A DNA stretch of 64,000 nt from Planktothrix sp. FACHB-1365 (GTDB taxonomy: Bacteria > Cyanobacteriota > Cyanobacteriia > Cyanobacteriales > Microcoleaceae): contig NZ_JACJSC010000006.1 in NCBI RefSeq assembly GCF_014697575.1, positions 124,001 to 188,000 on the forward strand. The letters are read 5' to 3'. A program made the position numbers and the translations under genes. Positions 43,401 through 51,728 of the stretch are shown here, piece by piece (position 1 is the stretch's first letter; each line of letters opens with the position of its first letter). The notes beneath the pieces are model-generated. The model saw nothing but the letters and a program-made list of their open reading frames with translations. It was not told the DNA's origin and did not search any database.

Positions 43401-43672
43401 TCCGCCCACCAACTTAAGACTATTCTTAAACTTAAACTGGTTAACGGATAACCGCGTAACTCAGGGGGAACTATTATTTTTTGTCTTAATCTCAAATTCT
43501 GTTGTCCTGCCGCCCAAGCAATCTGTCCCCGTTCATTGATTTCAACAAGTTCGCCAACCTGCATGGCGTTGATCACTTGCCATTGGGGTTGAATATTAAT
43601 CTGAGTCAACCCACGCAATTGTTCTGCAACTTGAGTGAGTTTGAGGAGGAGGGGGGCTGTAGAAAAACACAT
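40472..43672 (-). CDS. Alpha-mannosidase, glycoside hydrolase family 38
   Basis: The 1066-aa protein is a GH38 enzyme. The zinc site and start of the catalytic domain are in LLGHAHLDLAWLWPIAETW (about 233-251), the catalytic nucleophile is Asp350 in WLPDTFGFCWQLP, and the C-terminal mannosidase beta domains follow from about 640. No signal peptide, so it is probably cytosolic and acts on oligomannosides or glycoproteins. The N-terminus (residues 1-225) is the extended jelly-roll region of large bacterial GH38 enzymes. It is divergent from the 43722 gene and convergent with the lyase. Confidence 0.92.
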   Translation of the reverse strand: MCFSTAPLLLKLTQVAEQLRGLTQINIQPQWQVINAMQVGELVEINERGQIAWAAGQQNLRLRQKIIVPPELRGYPLTSLSLRIVLSWWAEEAQIYINHQFVQAGDLFDSYTRILLSPSVQPGDEFEVELNLVSPGHDRGALVSSWCWYEVSDASQIDPVFLADELEILGIILNAELHNPNLEASLISLLERLEIISGYTLPQQLPQFKNSLIQLRQTLQSIIPQLPSYQIRLLGHAHLDLAWLWPIAETWIVAQKTFESVLNLQTDFPELIFCHSSPVLYEWIEQNCPDLFSQILNRVQQQTWEIAAGLWVEPDLNLINGESIVRQVLYGQHYVLEKMGQLSTVAWLPDTFGFCWQLPQIFKQGGINYFITQKLRWNDSTKFPYGLFQWQGLDGTQIVSFMTALIGERVEPVKMFKAAIDWKTQTGLNQSLWLPGVGDHGGGPTRDMLEITRRWNLSAIFPQFTFQTVADYLQEVLNNPPVSLPIWQDELYLEFHRGCYTTHADQKRYNRRSETLLYEAELFATLATLYTQSSYPQRELETAWKQVLFNQFHDILPGSSISSVYQQANQDWQTAITKAEEILQQSFDAIANFTPLPPPPQLNAQPIFIFNSLNWSRSEVVAVPIPNGDNSWEIYDTQGIAQPSQLRGERSETPQLLFLAKNVPSVGYRVYWLGVKEAETLETSGKTPYMSAPIPHFTKSLAEKNEFVNSYQLEPEKISFDNGILRVIINSETGNLEQVFDLIHQRNILKPGEGNQLQAFEDSGQYWDGWNIDPNYQQHPLPSPQLKSIEWIEQGPIVWKLRIIKQFQQSDFCQDYSLEQDSPLLKIETTVNWQERHILIKAAFPLTISADTASYEIPCGVIQRSTNPQTDPEKAKWEVPAIHWADISTSDYGISLLNDSKYGYDAQPNQLRLTLLRGSTWPDPEADLGSHQFSYALYPHTGDWKQAKTVQKGYEFNRPLQVKTYPPVASSLSKTTSELTDYQSFLELGSESLILMAFKPAETQPQRWILRCYESQGEETILKWDNSLGLTLDYPVNLLEESQEISSMIISPWKIASFALSGIENG

Positions 43673-43721
43673 GATCTGTTATAGTAAAGGGGGGAAAATC
43701 CTAAATAAACCCATTGTTGCC

Positions 43722-45227
43722 ATGTCTGTTGCTGACTCCGGGCCCTACAAAAGTCGATTATTTAATTTTATCTCTCAAACGGCTCAGAAATTGACCGATG
43801 AGGGAAGTCGAACTTGGCGCTATTTTAAGTATGCCACCGAGATGACGTTGCAAACGGCACTGTATCCGGTTTATTTTCTCCTGCAAACCGTTCGAGTCAC
43901 TCGCCAAAAATTAGCAACGACGGTTAAACAGTATTTTCCCCAACTTGCATCCCAAGTTAAGACTGAGACTTCGCAACCGCCAGACGTTGATACTCCTATT
44001 GTTCAGGTTCTTAATACAGTCGTTACCCAAACTGAATCTCTATTTCAAAATTCGATAGCCTCTCCACCCGTCACCTTAGACATTCAAGGGATAGCCAGTC
44101 AAGTTGACTCGCAAACGTTGGTTCTGGTTCAAAAAGATAATATTATTTTAGATAGTCTCAGCGTTGAAGAACAACATCATCTTCAGCAACAGATTGTTTT
44201 AGAAGTCGCCAACTATTACTATTTTTATCAACATTTAGCGCAACAGCAAAACCTCTTTCAACCCCAATTACAACCGACGTTCCATTCTCCTCATATTTTA
44301 TCTCCCATTCGGTGGTTTTGGCAGGTGATGAGTTGGGTACAAACCAGTCCGGTTGCGGTCAAAATCAATTGTTTTGGAGAAGCGAATTTTGCTGAGTCTA
44401 GTTCCTTTCCTTACCCTTCTCCTCAATTGATTTATACCTTAGATGGTGCGATCGCACAAGTCGAAGATTATTCAATTGTTCCCCTTTCCCACGCCACCCA
44501 CAACATTGTTCAACACAGTCAAACCTGGGGACAAACGGTTATTCAAACTTGGCAAAAACCACCTCAAACGGATGTCGTAGTTAAATCAGAATCTCCTTTA
44601 GAACAAGGGGTTGATGAATATTTTTATAAGATTCAATCTTTAATTTTAGCGGCTGTTGATTATTTCTTTGGTAACCCTCATCCCCCCCTAACTTCCGAAG
44701 AAAATTCACAACAATTTTCGGGTGTTATTTCGACTACAAACTCTTCTCCCGCCTCCTCCCTTCCCCAGGCTCTGGTAGAAGATCCTTGGTTAACCCCAGA
44801 AGCGCGCGCTGAGAATATTTTATCAAAGCTTAAAAACCCTAAAACTGCCAAATTCCGTCCCGCTTCCCCCTCATCCACCCCCTTAACCCAGGATAATAAT
44901 ACCCAAAAGCGAGTTGGGGAGAAAGTCGAGTCTTCCTTAAACCGCTTCAAAACATCACCAACCTCAGACAATCTTTCCTTAACTTCCCCCACTGCTCCAA
45001 AGCCCTTGACAAAATCTCAAAATTATGCTATAGAATCCCCCCAAATTTCTTCTAATTCATCGACCCCAGAAGCCAAACCCGACTGGTTAGAAGCCAAAGT
45101 TACCGCCACCGGATATATTAAACACCCCCTAGAACGAATTTTAGGGTGGTTAGATCAAATTATGGTCAAGGTTGAAGAGATGATTGCTAAAGCTTGGTAT
45201 TGGTTAACCCATTATCAGAAAAATTAG
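43722..45227 (+). CDS. Unrecognised 501-aa cyanobacterial protein
   Basis: I do not recognise this protein. ATG 43722 (MSVADSGPYKSRLFNFISQ) is preferred over an in-frame start at 43635 that would lie inside the divergent mannosidase gene. The N-terminus is helical, with a hydrophobic patch MTLQTALYPVYFLLQTVRVT (about 45-64). The middle (280-430) is Ser/Pro/Thr-rich and probably disordered. The C-terminus holds an amphipathic helix (RILGWLDQIMVKVEEMIAKA). It may be a peripheral membrane protein. The next gene is psbI, 197 bases downstream on the same strand. Confidence 0.75.
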   Translation: MSVADSGPYKSRLFNFISQTAQKLTDEGSRTWRYFKYATEMTLQTALYPVYFLLQTVRVTRQKLATTVKQYFPQLASQVKTETSQPPDVDTPIVQVLNTVVTQTESLFQNSIASPPVTLDIQGIASQVDSQTLVLVQKDNIILDSLSVEEQHHLQQQIVLEVANYYYFYQHLAQQQNLFQPQLQPTFHSPHILSPIRWFWQVMSWVQTSPVAVKINCFGEANFAESSSFPYPSPQLIYTLDGAIAQVEDYSIVPLSHATHNIVQHSQTWGQTVIQTWQKPPQTDVVVKSESPLEQGVDEYFYKIQSLILAAVDYFFGNPHPPLTSEENSQQFSGVISTTNSSPASSLPQALVEDPWLTPEARAENILSKLKNPKTAKFRPASPSSTPLTQDNNTQKRVGEKVESSLNRFKTSPTSDNLSLTSPTAPKPLTKSQNYAIESPQISSNSSTPEAKPDWLEAKVTATGYIKHPLERILGWLDQIMVKVEEMIAKAWYWLTHYQKN

Positions 45228-45366
45228 GCAGACTTGAAACGGTTGAAAAAAGACCCTATAGGCGCGCACAGATTCCCTATTATAATATTAACACAAAGCC
45301 ATCTTTTGTCAAGGGGGCGGAAAAGAATCCTTAAAGGAAAGGATATTTTGAGATATGATGATAAAG

Positions 45367-45394
45367 TTGTGCTTCCGGCATAACATTTATAAAT
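45367..45394 (+). promoter_or_regulatory. Candidate psbI promoter
   Basis: TTGTGC (45367-45372) and TATAAA (45388-45393) are spaced 15 bases apart, giving a predicted start about 25 bases before psbI. Spacing is short of the usual 17, so this is tentative. GGAG at 45411-45414 is a plausible ribosome-binding site. Confidence 0.35.
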
Positions 45395-45424
45395 AGACTC
45401 TTGCAGCCCCGGAGACATTCATCA

Positions 45425-45541
45425 ATGCTGACACTAAAAATCATCGTTAATATCGTCGTTCTGTTCTTTGTAGCTTTATTCGTGTTTGGATTTTTGTCCA
45501 ATGACCCGGCGCGGAACCCCAAACGCAGAGACTTAGAATAA
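45425..45541 (+). CDS. psbI: Photosystem II reaction-centre protein I
   Basis: This 38-codon gene encodes [20 protein letters not shown] followed by [18 protein letters not shown], nearly identical to known PsbI (single membrane helix, C-terminal SNDPxRNPxRxDLE). PsbI binds D1 near CP43 in the thylakoid membrane and helps PSII assembly and dimer stability. GGAG lies 10 bases before the ATG. It is too short for routine gene finding with a 60-codon cutoff. The next gene, an LptD-like protein, follows 208 bases downstream. Confidence 0.97.
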   Translation: MLTLKIIVNIVVLFFVALFVFGFLSNDPARNPKRRDLE

Positions 45542-45749
45542 AGCAGCCTGGAAGTTGTCTCAACAGAAGTTGGGGCATAAAAATGGAAATAATATGCCGA
45601 CAACCTCTGTGAACAAAATCCTTGATATGATAAAACCTTTAATTGTCATTAGCCATGCTCCCCTAGAGTTTATGGCTAATGACATTGTTTTAGCCCAGTC
45701 CCTTATGCCATCGAGTTCGGGCTATTGTGTGGAATTCTGTTACTGAAGT

Positions 45750-47966
45750 ATGCCCTACCCGGTCTCGCCTCCTGAACCGCCTCCTTTGATTCGTACCCTG
45801 CCTTCATCAGATACAACTCAAGCAGGGAAGATAACAGTTCTCAATGAATTAGGGCAACCCTCGCCTTCATTCTCAATTTCTCCCAAAGTTACAACTCACG
45901 CCACCCTGACCTACCCCCTTCCTCAAGCGACACCAGAGGAAGTCAATCAAGTCTCCGCAGACTTACTCGGCCCGCCTGTAAGTCCAACGGTGGAGTCCGA
46001 AACTGTTTCTCCCAGCCCATATCACTTTGATTCCAGCGTTTCCTTTACCCAAACCGATCCTTCTTGCCCGACTCAAACCTGTCACAAAATCGCCATCACG
46101 CCTCCTCCTGAGTCCCAACAACCCACCGTTATCCCGGTTCCCACTCCAGCAGATCTCGTAGAAATCACCGCCGATCGGCAAGAATATGATCAACAACGGC
46201 AAATCGTCATCGCCGAAGGCAACGTCATGGTGCGGTTTCGTCAGTCCCTGATTGATGCCGATCAAGCCCAAATTAATTTAGTCAACCGTCAAGTGATCGC
46301 CGAAGGCAATGTCGCCCTCACCCGAGGAAATCAGGTGATTCGGGGCGATCGCATGGACTATAACTTCGTCCAGAATACCGGGTCAGTATACCAAGCCCAA
46401 GGAACCGTTTCCACCCGCACCGCCGCCACCGATCTCGCCATTGTTGATCCCTTAGTTACGGGTACGACCTCCACCCTTCCCTCCCCCATTAGCGATCGGA
46501 TTACCGCCGCCCAACCCGTGCAGAAAGTGAGTGCTGATACCGGATTAAACGCCACCGTATCCGCCGGAGGGGGGTCATTCTTTGGGGTTCAAGGTACGGT
46601 TAATCGTCTGAGATTCGCCGCCGAGCGCATTGATTTATTCGGCAATGGGGGATGGGAAGCCCAAAATGTCCGAATTACCAACGATCCCTTTTCCCCCCCA
46701 GAACTAGAAGTCAGGGCTGATACCGCCCGATTTAACCGTATTTCCCCCCTGCGAGATGAACTGATTACCACGCGATCGCGGCTGGTTCTCGATCAATCCT
46801 TGAATCTGCCTTTGTTTCGAGAACGAACTGTCCTAGATCGCACAGAAAAACAACCACTCCCCTTTTCCATTGGCTATGATCTCAAAGATTTTGGGGGCTA
46901 TTTTATTCAAGGGAATCTTCCGACCGTTCCCCTGGGCCCGGTAACTTTACAAGTCGCTCCCCGACTGTTACTCCAACGAATTTTTCAAGATAACCTTACC
47001 CCTTTTGAGCCAGCCTCTTTAGGGTTAGAAGCCCAATTATCAGGAGCCCTTACCCCAACAACGGAATTAAGAGGGTTTTTATCCCTTAATACCTTAGAAA
47101 ATTTCCCCGATCTCAATGAACAAGCACTGCGGGGGAGTGTTCGTGTGCGCCAACAATTGGGGGCTGGATTTGCCCTCAACGGAGAATATAGTTATCGCAA
47201 CCGTCTGTTTAATGGAACCTTGGGCTATCGTACCGTCCATAGTAGTTTAGGGGCTGTTCTCACTTCTCCAGTAATTCGTTTAAATGCTCAAGGAGCTCTA
47301 TTCAGCTTTCAAACTTCCTATCAATCGGTGAATGCAAATACTGATCGCCCTGAATTATTGAAACCCATTCGTCCGAATGATCGGGTAACATTAGATCGGT
47401 ATGAAGCCTTGGGAACTTTTATTTATCCGATTTTATTATGGCAAGGAGAAAGATTGCCTGCTACTGCTACAGAAGGGTTACGGTATACGCCTCAACCGGT
47501 GATTCCCTTTTTGAAATTAGCGTTTATTACCAGGGGTGTCACAACCCAATATAGTGAAGATTATTCCCAATCTTATCTAAGTACATCCGTCGGACTGCAA
47601 GGACAATTAGGTCATTTTTCTAAAGACTTTTTAGACTATACAGGATTTAGTGTATTTTATACTCAAGTTTTCTTAGATGGACAATCTCCATTTTTGTTTG
47701 ATCGCTTAGTGGATCAACGAGTGCTTAGTATGGGATTAGTTCAACAAATTTATGGGGGGTTAAGGGCTGGAATTGAATCGGCGGTGAATTTAGAGAATGG
47801 TTTATCATTAAACAATGAGTTTACTTTAGAATATAGCCGTCGCACCTATGGGGTGATTCTACGCATTAATCCAGTGCGTCGCATTGGTAGTATTAATTTA
47901 AGAATTAGCGATTTTAACTGGGTAGGAACTCCTGACCCCGATTTTGGAACTCCACCAGAACCTTAA
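45750..47966 (+). CDS. LptD/OstA-like outer-membrane protein (DUF3769)
   Basis: This 738-aa protein resembles cyanobacterial LptD homologues of the DUF3769 type. Residues about 138-220 match the OstA/LptA fold (DRQEYDQQRQIVIAEGNVMV and ADQAQINLVNRQVIAEGNV repeats). The rest, from about 330, is a beta-barrel with amphipathic strands ending in the C-terminal RIGSINLRISDF. It should insert lipopolysaccharide-like lipid or act in outer-membrane assembly. Oddly, the ATG at 45750 gives no signal peptide. An in-frame TGA at 45744-45746 separates it from an upstream open stretch of 63 codons. The true start or an upstream stop mutation is open. Confidence 0.82.
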   Translation: MPYPVSPPEPPPLIRTLPSSDTTQAGKITVLNELGQPSPSFSISPKVTTHATLTYPLPQATPEEVNQVSADLLGPPVSPTVESETVSPSPYHFDSSVSFTQTDPSCPTQTCHKIAITPPPESQQPTVIPVPTPADLVEITADRQEYDQQRQIVIAEGNVMVRFRQSLIDADQAQINLVNRQVIAEGNVALTRGNQVIRGDRMDYNFVQNTGSVYQAQGTVSTRTAATDLAIVDPLVTGTTSTLPSPISDRITAAQPVQKVSADTGLNATVSAGGGSFFGVQGTVNRLRFAAERIDLFGNGGWEAQNVRITNDPFSPPELEVRADTARFNRISPLRDELITTRSRLVLDQSLNLPLFRERTVLDRTEKQPLPFSIGYDLKDFGGYFIQGNLPTVPLGPVTLQVAPRLLLQRIFQDNLTPFEPASLGLEAQLSGALTPTTELRGFLSLNTLENFPDLNEQALRGSVRVRQQLGAGFALNGEYSYRNRLFNGTLGYRTVHSSLGAVLTSPVIRLNAQGALFSFQTSYQSVNANTDRPELLKPIRPNDRVTLDRYEALGTFIYPILLWQGERLPATATEGLRYTPQPVIPFLKLAFITRGVTTQYSEDYSQSYLSTSVGLQGQLGHFSKDFLDYTGFSVFYTQVFLDGQSPFLFDRLVDQRVLSMGLVQQIYGGLRAGIESAVNLENGLSLNNEFTLEYSRRTYGVILRINPVRRIGSINLRISDFNWVGTPDPDFGTPPEP

Positions 47967-47973
47967 GTCGGGA

Positions 47974-48062
47974 TGGGGGGACAAGGGGATGGGGGGACAA
48001 GGGGATGGGGGGACAAGGGGACGGGGGGACAAGGGGACGGGGGGATGGGGAGCGGGGGAGGG
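47974..48062. repeat. G-rich 16-bp tandem repeat
   Basis: Five or so copies of GATGGGGGGACAAGGG (or ACGGGGGG variants) follow the LptD-like gene. The plus strand has many runs of three to six G, so it could fold as a G-quadruplex. Confidence 0.85.
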
Positions 48063-48109
48063 AGGGAAATCATTAACTTCAGTAGAGAGGCACTATGGTA
48101 AGTTTCTAA

Positions 48110-48250
48110 ACTGACAACTGACAACTGACAACTGATAACTGATAACTGATAACTGACAACTGACAACTGACAACTGATAACTGACAACTGACAACTGACA
48201 ACTGATAACTGACAACTGATAACTGATAACTGATAACTGATAACTGACAA
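48110..48250. repeat. (AACTGAC/AACTGAT)n heptad array
   Basis: About twenty heptads alternate between AACTGAC and AACTGAT. The array ends 5-6 bases before a perfect Shine-Dalgarno site for the next gene. Confidence 0.95.
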
Positions 48251-48255
48251 CCCCC

Positions 48256-48264
48256 AGGAGGTGA
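48256..48264 (+). promoter_or_regulatory. Strong Shine-Dalgarno site AGGAGGTGA
   Basis: AGGAGGTGA is fully complementary to the 16S 3' end and lies 5 bases before GTG 48270. It shows that the GTG at 48261, which lies inside the site, is not the start. Confidence 0.85.
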
Positions 48265-48269
48265 TTGCT

Positions 48270-48800
48270 GTGTTTGCTTTAGAATTTCCGTTCCCGGATA
48301 GGGAAGACCACCCAACCCAAGCCGAAACCTTGAACCAGCCCTCGGTGGAAGCTTCGGCGTTACTGAAGTATTATGGTTTTGATTTATCGGATCAGACTTC
48401 TGAACAAATTGCGGCTGAGTGGCTAGAACAATATGAAGCTTCTTGGGTGTTTTTGGCAATTTTAGAAGCGTTATATCAAGGACGTTATAAAGCGATTTCT
48501 GTACAACAAATCTTAATTTATTGGCAACGTCGGGGACAAGCGATTTATCATTTTACCTCTGATTTTGAGCGTTTAATTTGTCATCGCTTTCCGCAAAATT
48601 TATTACTAAGGAGTCAAAATTCCGAATCATTACCGACTCAGGAAACCCAGGAAAAAACAATAGAAAAAGATATTAAACCAGAAATTAATTCCGAATTAAA
48701 AACCCATGAAACTGATAAATTATCCCTTAAACATCCTGATTTTTACAGGAAGTTAAAGGGATTTATAGATAATAAAACTCCAGAAAAAAAGAAGGATTGA
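48270..48800 (+). CDS. Unrecognised 176-aa protein
   Basis: The product from GTG 48270 begins MFALEFPFPDREDHP. Residues 30-115 form a helical domain (ALLKYYGFDLSD, YEASWVFLAILEALYQGRYK, VQQILIYWQRRGQAIYHF). A charged, probably disordered segment and a basic tail (NKTPEKKKD) follow. There are no catalytic motifs. I do not know the family; the helical part with a QxLxxWxRRG motif could bind nucleic acid, which is inference. The strong Shine-Dalgarno suggests efficient translation. Confidence 0.78.
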   Translation: MFALEFPFPDREDHPTQAETLNQPSVEASALLKYYGFDLSDQTSEQIAAEWLEQYEASWVFLAILEALYQGRYKAISVQQILIYWQRRGQAIYHFTSDFERLICHRFPQNLLLRSQNSESLPTQETQEKTIEKDIKPEINSELKTHETDKLSLKHPDFYRKLKGFIDNKTPEKKKD

Positions 48801-48813
48801 TTAGGGACTGCTA

Positions 48814-49083
48814 TTAATCGGATGCGGTGACATTTTCATAAACTCCTTTGTCTCGTTTGACTAATTTCGTAAACCCAGCGTTTTTATAATCGGAATTAGA
48901 GGTGGGAACTGAAAGCATCGGTGCACTGATGACACGGCGCACAGGAGCATCTTCAGGGGTTTCTCCTAGGGCACACTGGGCCAACTGGCAAAGTTCACCC
49001 CAGGTTTTGATCTCCCGGCTATAGGAGTGCATCACTTCTATCGTTTGGTTGTTGCTTGGACAGAAATAATCGTAGATTGGCAT
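48814..49083 (-). CDS. FmdB-like zinc-ribbon protein, degenerate
   Basis: The 89-aa protein starts MPIYDYFCPSNNQTIEVMH at ATG 49083, the fingerprint of FmdB-family regulators, and keeps the following RRVISAPM. The zinc ribbon is incomplete: the first CxxC has become CPSN, and the second pair is spread out in LCQLAQC. It ends in a tail of polar residues. FmdB-type proteins are small regulators of unknown targets. It is convergent with the preceding gene. Confidence 0.75.
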   Translation of the reverse strand: MPIYDYFCPSNNQTIEVMHSYSREIKTWGELCQLAQCALGETPEDAPVRRVISAPMLSVPTSNSDYKNAGFTKLVKRDKGVYENVTASD

Positions 49084-49413
49084 AGCAAGGCTTTCTATCA
49101 CAGTGGGTGACGATTGATATCTCTATTATGGAGGGTTTTGCTCAAAGTTTCACCCCCCCAAAAAAAGGGAAGACCCAAACCGGATGCAATTTTACCAAAA
49201 TCAGAGATAATACGGAAGTTGAGGTTGTGATTCCCATTCATTTGCTCAACAACATCTCATCCTCTATCTTGATCAAGAAGACAAAATACACTTGGCTTTG
49301 AGGCTGACTAAAAAAATCATGAATTTGACGGGGGTTTTAATTTTCCTAAGACTATAAAATTGAGTTTATATTAAAAAATTCTGACTCTAACCTATTCTAA
49401 TGAGGATGTATCG
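49084..49413. other. Gap without a supported gene
   Basis: These 330 bases contain an open stretch of 64 codons from 49107, but it has no ribosome-binding site and begins in the upstream region of the FmdB-like gene. I see no convincing feature other than AT-rich DNA before 49414. Confidence 0.4.
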
Positions 49414-50010
49414 ATGAGTGATTTTAAACCAACTCCTGAAACCAATATGACAACTACTCAACTGTTAGATCGCTATCAAATTCATGATGCTAACGCCTTA
49501 AAAACTTGGGCTAGTTTGCATGGAATTTATAAACAGGATGGTCAATTTACTCCTTCAGAAGTGGATTTAATTGATCATGTTCATCATCATGTTTATAATT
49601 TAGGAATGACCGTTGATGAATATCAAAATTTCTTAAATCAGCGCCTAAATCGGGTACAATCGAGTGTAGAAGCGGAACCCCCTATTGTTCAGCAAAATCC
49701 GGTTCCTGATGAGATTACAACAGAAGCCTCCCAAGCTTTAGAGTCATTAATGGAACAGTATTCCGAAGCGATTGAATTGATGGGGGAACGCATTGCGGAT
49801 CATTTTATTGATGAATTAGATTTATCCGTGATGCGACATTTGGCAAAAAAAGTTAAAGAACGTCAATTATTAAATGGTCAAGCGGCTAAACCGAATCGTT
49901 TTTTAAGAACCATTCAAGCGGTACTTAAACCTAAAAATAGTCCTTTATTACCTTCTCCTTCTCCTGAAGAAACGACTGTACAAATGGAAAGTAATCATCG
50001 CTTAGGTTAA
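49414..50010 (+). CDS. Unrecognised 198-aa protein with helical N-terminal domain
   Basis: I do not recognise the family. Residues 10-70 form a helical domain that looks like a helix-turn-helix or MerR-type fold (TTQLLDRYQIHDANALKTWA, then QFTPSEVDLIDHVHHHVY). A linker follows, then a second helical region (about 105-150: SQALESLMEQYSEAIELMGE) and a basic segment. AGGATG about 8 bases before ATG 49414 is a plausible ribosome-binding site. It might be a DNA-binding regulator; that is inference. Confidence 0.7.
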   Translation: MSDFKPTPETNMTTTQLLDRYQIHDANALKTWASLHGIYKQDGQFTPSEVDLIDHVHHHVYNLGMTVDEYQNFLNQRLNRVQSSVEAEPPIVQQNPVPDEITTEASQALESLMEQYSEAIELMGERIADHFIDELDLSVMRHLAKKVKERQLLNGQAAKPNRFLRTIQAVLKPKNSPLLPSPSPEETTVQMESNHRLG

Positions 50011-50068
50011 AGGATTTTTAAAGGTGTTAGCTGTTAACCGTTAACACCCGATACCCGCCACCCTAGTT

Positions 50069-50087
50069 AACAGGCAAGATGCCTGTT
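50069..50087. repeat. AACAGGCA-type hairpin
   Basis: AACAGGCA pairs with TGCCTGTT around AGA. A second inverted repeat (GGTGTTA at 50023-50029 and TAACACC at 50042-50048) lies just upstream. Both sit between two genes on the same strand and may end or buffer the upstream transcript. Confidence 0.6.
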
Positions 50088-50116
50088 CCACACACCCGAC
50101 ACCCGATTTTGATCGA

Positions 50117-51724
50117 ATGGACTCATCTTTAAATCCCAAGAATTTTGTTAAATATTTGTATCAACAGGCAAATTATCATTTAGCACATCAACAAGTTGAT
50201 GAAGCGCTGTCTGTGTGTTTGGCGGCACTGAATATAGATCCAGAGTATGCACCGATTTGTAAAACATTAGGGGTAATTTGGCAAGTTCAAGAAGATTTTG
50301 AACAGGCGGAATTTTGGTATCAAAAAGCTTTAAGATTAAAGCCAGATTATGCAGAAGTTTATGGAAATTTGGGAGATATTTTTGCTGACAGAAAAGATTG
50401 GGGAACCGCAATTTTATATTATCAAAAATCGATTCAATGTAATCCTAATATAGCCGTTATTCATCGAAATTTAGCAAAGGCTCTGACTCAAGTGAATCAA
50501 CTCGATGAAGCGGATATTTTTTGGTATAAAGCGTTTCATTTAGAACCCAGTTTAGGACTATTTTCTGAACATTTAGTCTTAGGAAATCGACTGTTTCAAA
50601 AACAGGAAATTGACAAAGCAATTTTTTGTTATCAGAATGCCATCCAATCTAACCCCCAGGGATATGAAGCGTATCATAACCTAGGAGAAGCTTATCATCA
50701 ACTGCAACAATGGGATAATGCAATTCAAGCTTATAGCCAAGCCGTTGAAAGAAATGATCAATTTTTTCCCTCTTATATGGTCTTGGGGAATATTAATAAA
50801 CAATTAGGCAAATGGGAAAATGCAATTCAAGCTTATCAGCGTGTGATTGCCTTAAATCCGACGGCTTATTTACCTTATTTTCAAATTGCAGAAATTAAGT
50901 TTAAATTACAACAATGGGATATGGCGATCGCCTTTTACCAAGAAGCCCTAAAATTAGAAGATAAGAACCCATTTATCTATTTATCTTTAAGTCGAGCTTA
51001 TAGTTTTACAAAACAATGGGAAGAAGCGATCGCCGTTTCAGAAAAAGCCCTAAATATAAACCTGAATTTACCCCATTCTCATACCCATTTAGGGAACTTT
51101 TTATCAGAAATTGGAGAACTTGAAAGATCGATTCAATGTCATCAGAAATCCCATCAATTAAGGGGATGGACTGCCAGCAGCGAGAAGAATTATCACTTTA
51201 CCAAAGATTGGTTTAGCGTGAATATTCCGAACTGGGATAAAGCCCTTCATGCTTTCGCTGATCTTCCCCAGATTCAAGGCTTAGAAATTGGCAGTTTTCA
51301 AGGGATGTCTGCTTGTTGGTTACTGGATCAGATTTTAACCCACCCAACAGCAAAAATGACGTGTATAGACTTAAGTTTTAAAACAGAATTTGATCAAAAT
51401 ATCGTTAAAACTGGAGCATCGGAAAAAGTAATTAAATTAGAGGGATATTCTCAAGACATATTACCCACTCTTTCCCCTCATACCTACGATTTTGTTTATA
51501 TTGATGGCTGTCATTTAGCCTCAGTTGTTTTGCAAGATGCGTTACTATCTTGGCAATTACTAAAACCGGAAGGAATCCTGATTTTTGATGATTACGAATA
51601 TCGAGATCCTGAACATCCCGAAGAAGATACTCATCAAGGCATTGATCAGTTTTTGAATAGCCTCTCCCAACCTGCAAAAATTTTACATCAAGGCTATCAG
51701 TTAATCCTGCAAAAAACGGTTTAA
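50117..51724 (+). CDS. TPR protein with C-terminal class I methyltransferase
   Basis: This 535-aa protein has about nine TPR units (residues 10-335, with typical YGNLGDIFADRKDWGTAILY and YHNLGEAYHQLQQWDNAIQA). A class I SAM methyltransferase domain (about 360-530) follows, with the glycine motif LEIGSFQGMSACWLL, acidic CIDLSF, and YIDGCHLASVVLQDALLSWQ plus GILIFDDYEY. The last part resembles the Methyltransf_24 family that often acts on sugars or small molecules. TPRs should bind a protein partner. The target is unknown. Confidence 0.87.
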   Translation: MDSSLNPKNFVKYLYQQANYHLAHQQVDEALSVCLAALNIDPEYAPICKTLGVIWQVQEDFEQAEFWYQKALRLKPDYAEVYGNLGDIFADRKDWGTAILYYQKSIQCNPNIAVIHRNLAKALTQVNQLDEADIFWYKAFHLEPSLGLFSEHLVLGNRLFQKQEIDKAIFCYQNAIQSNPQGYEAYHNLGEAYHQLQQWDNAIQAYSQAVERNDQFFPSYMVLGNINKQLGKWENAIQAYQRVIALNPTAYLPYFQIAEIKFKLQQWDMAIAFYQEALKLEDKNPFIYLSLSRAYSFTKQWEEAIAVSEKALNINLNLPHSHTHLGNFLSEIGELERSIQCHQKSHQLRGWTASSEKNYHFTKDWFSVNIPNWDKALHAFADLPQIQGLEIGSFQGMSACWLLDQILTHPTAKMTCIDLSFKTEFDQNIVKTGASEKVIKLEGYSQDILPTLSPHTYDFVYIDGCHLASVVLQDALLSWQLLKPEGILIFDDYEYRDPEHPEEDTHQGIDQFLNSLSQPAKILHQGYQLILQKTV

Positions 51725-51728
51725 GCTT

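Noticed and set aside
43635-43721. 29 extra residues on the 501-aa protein
   Set aside because: This start lies inside the divergent mannosidase gene; ATG 43722 is outside it.
49107-49301. 64-codon open frame before the 198-aa gene
   Set aside because: No ribosome-binding site, no family pattern, and it begins in the upstream region of the FmdB-like gene.
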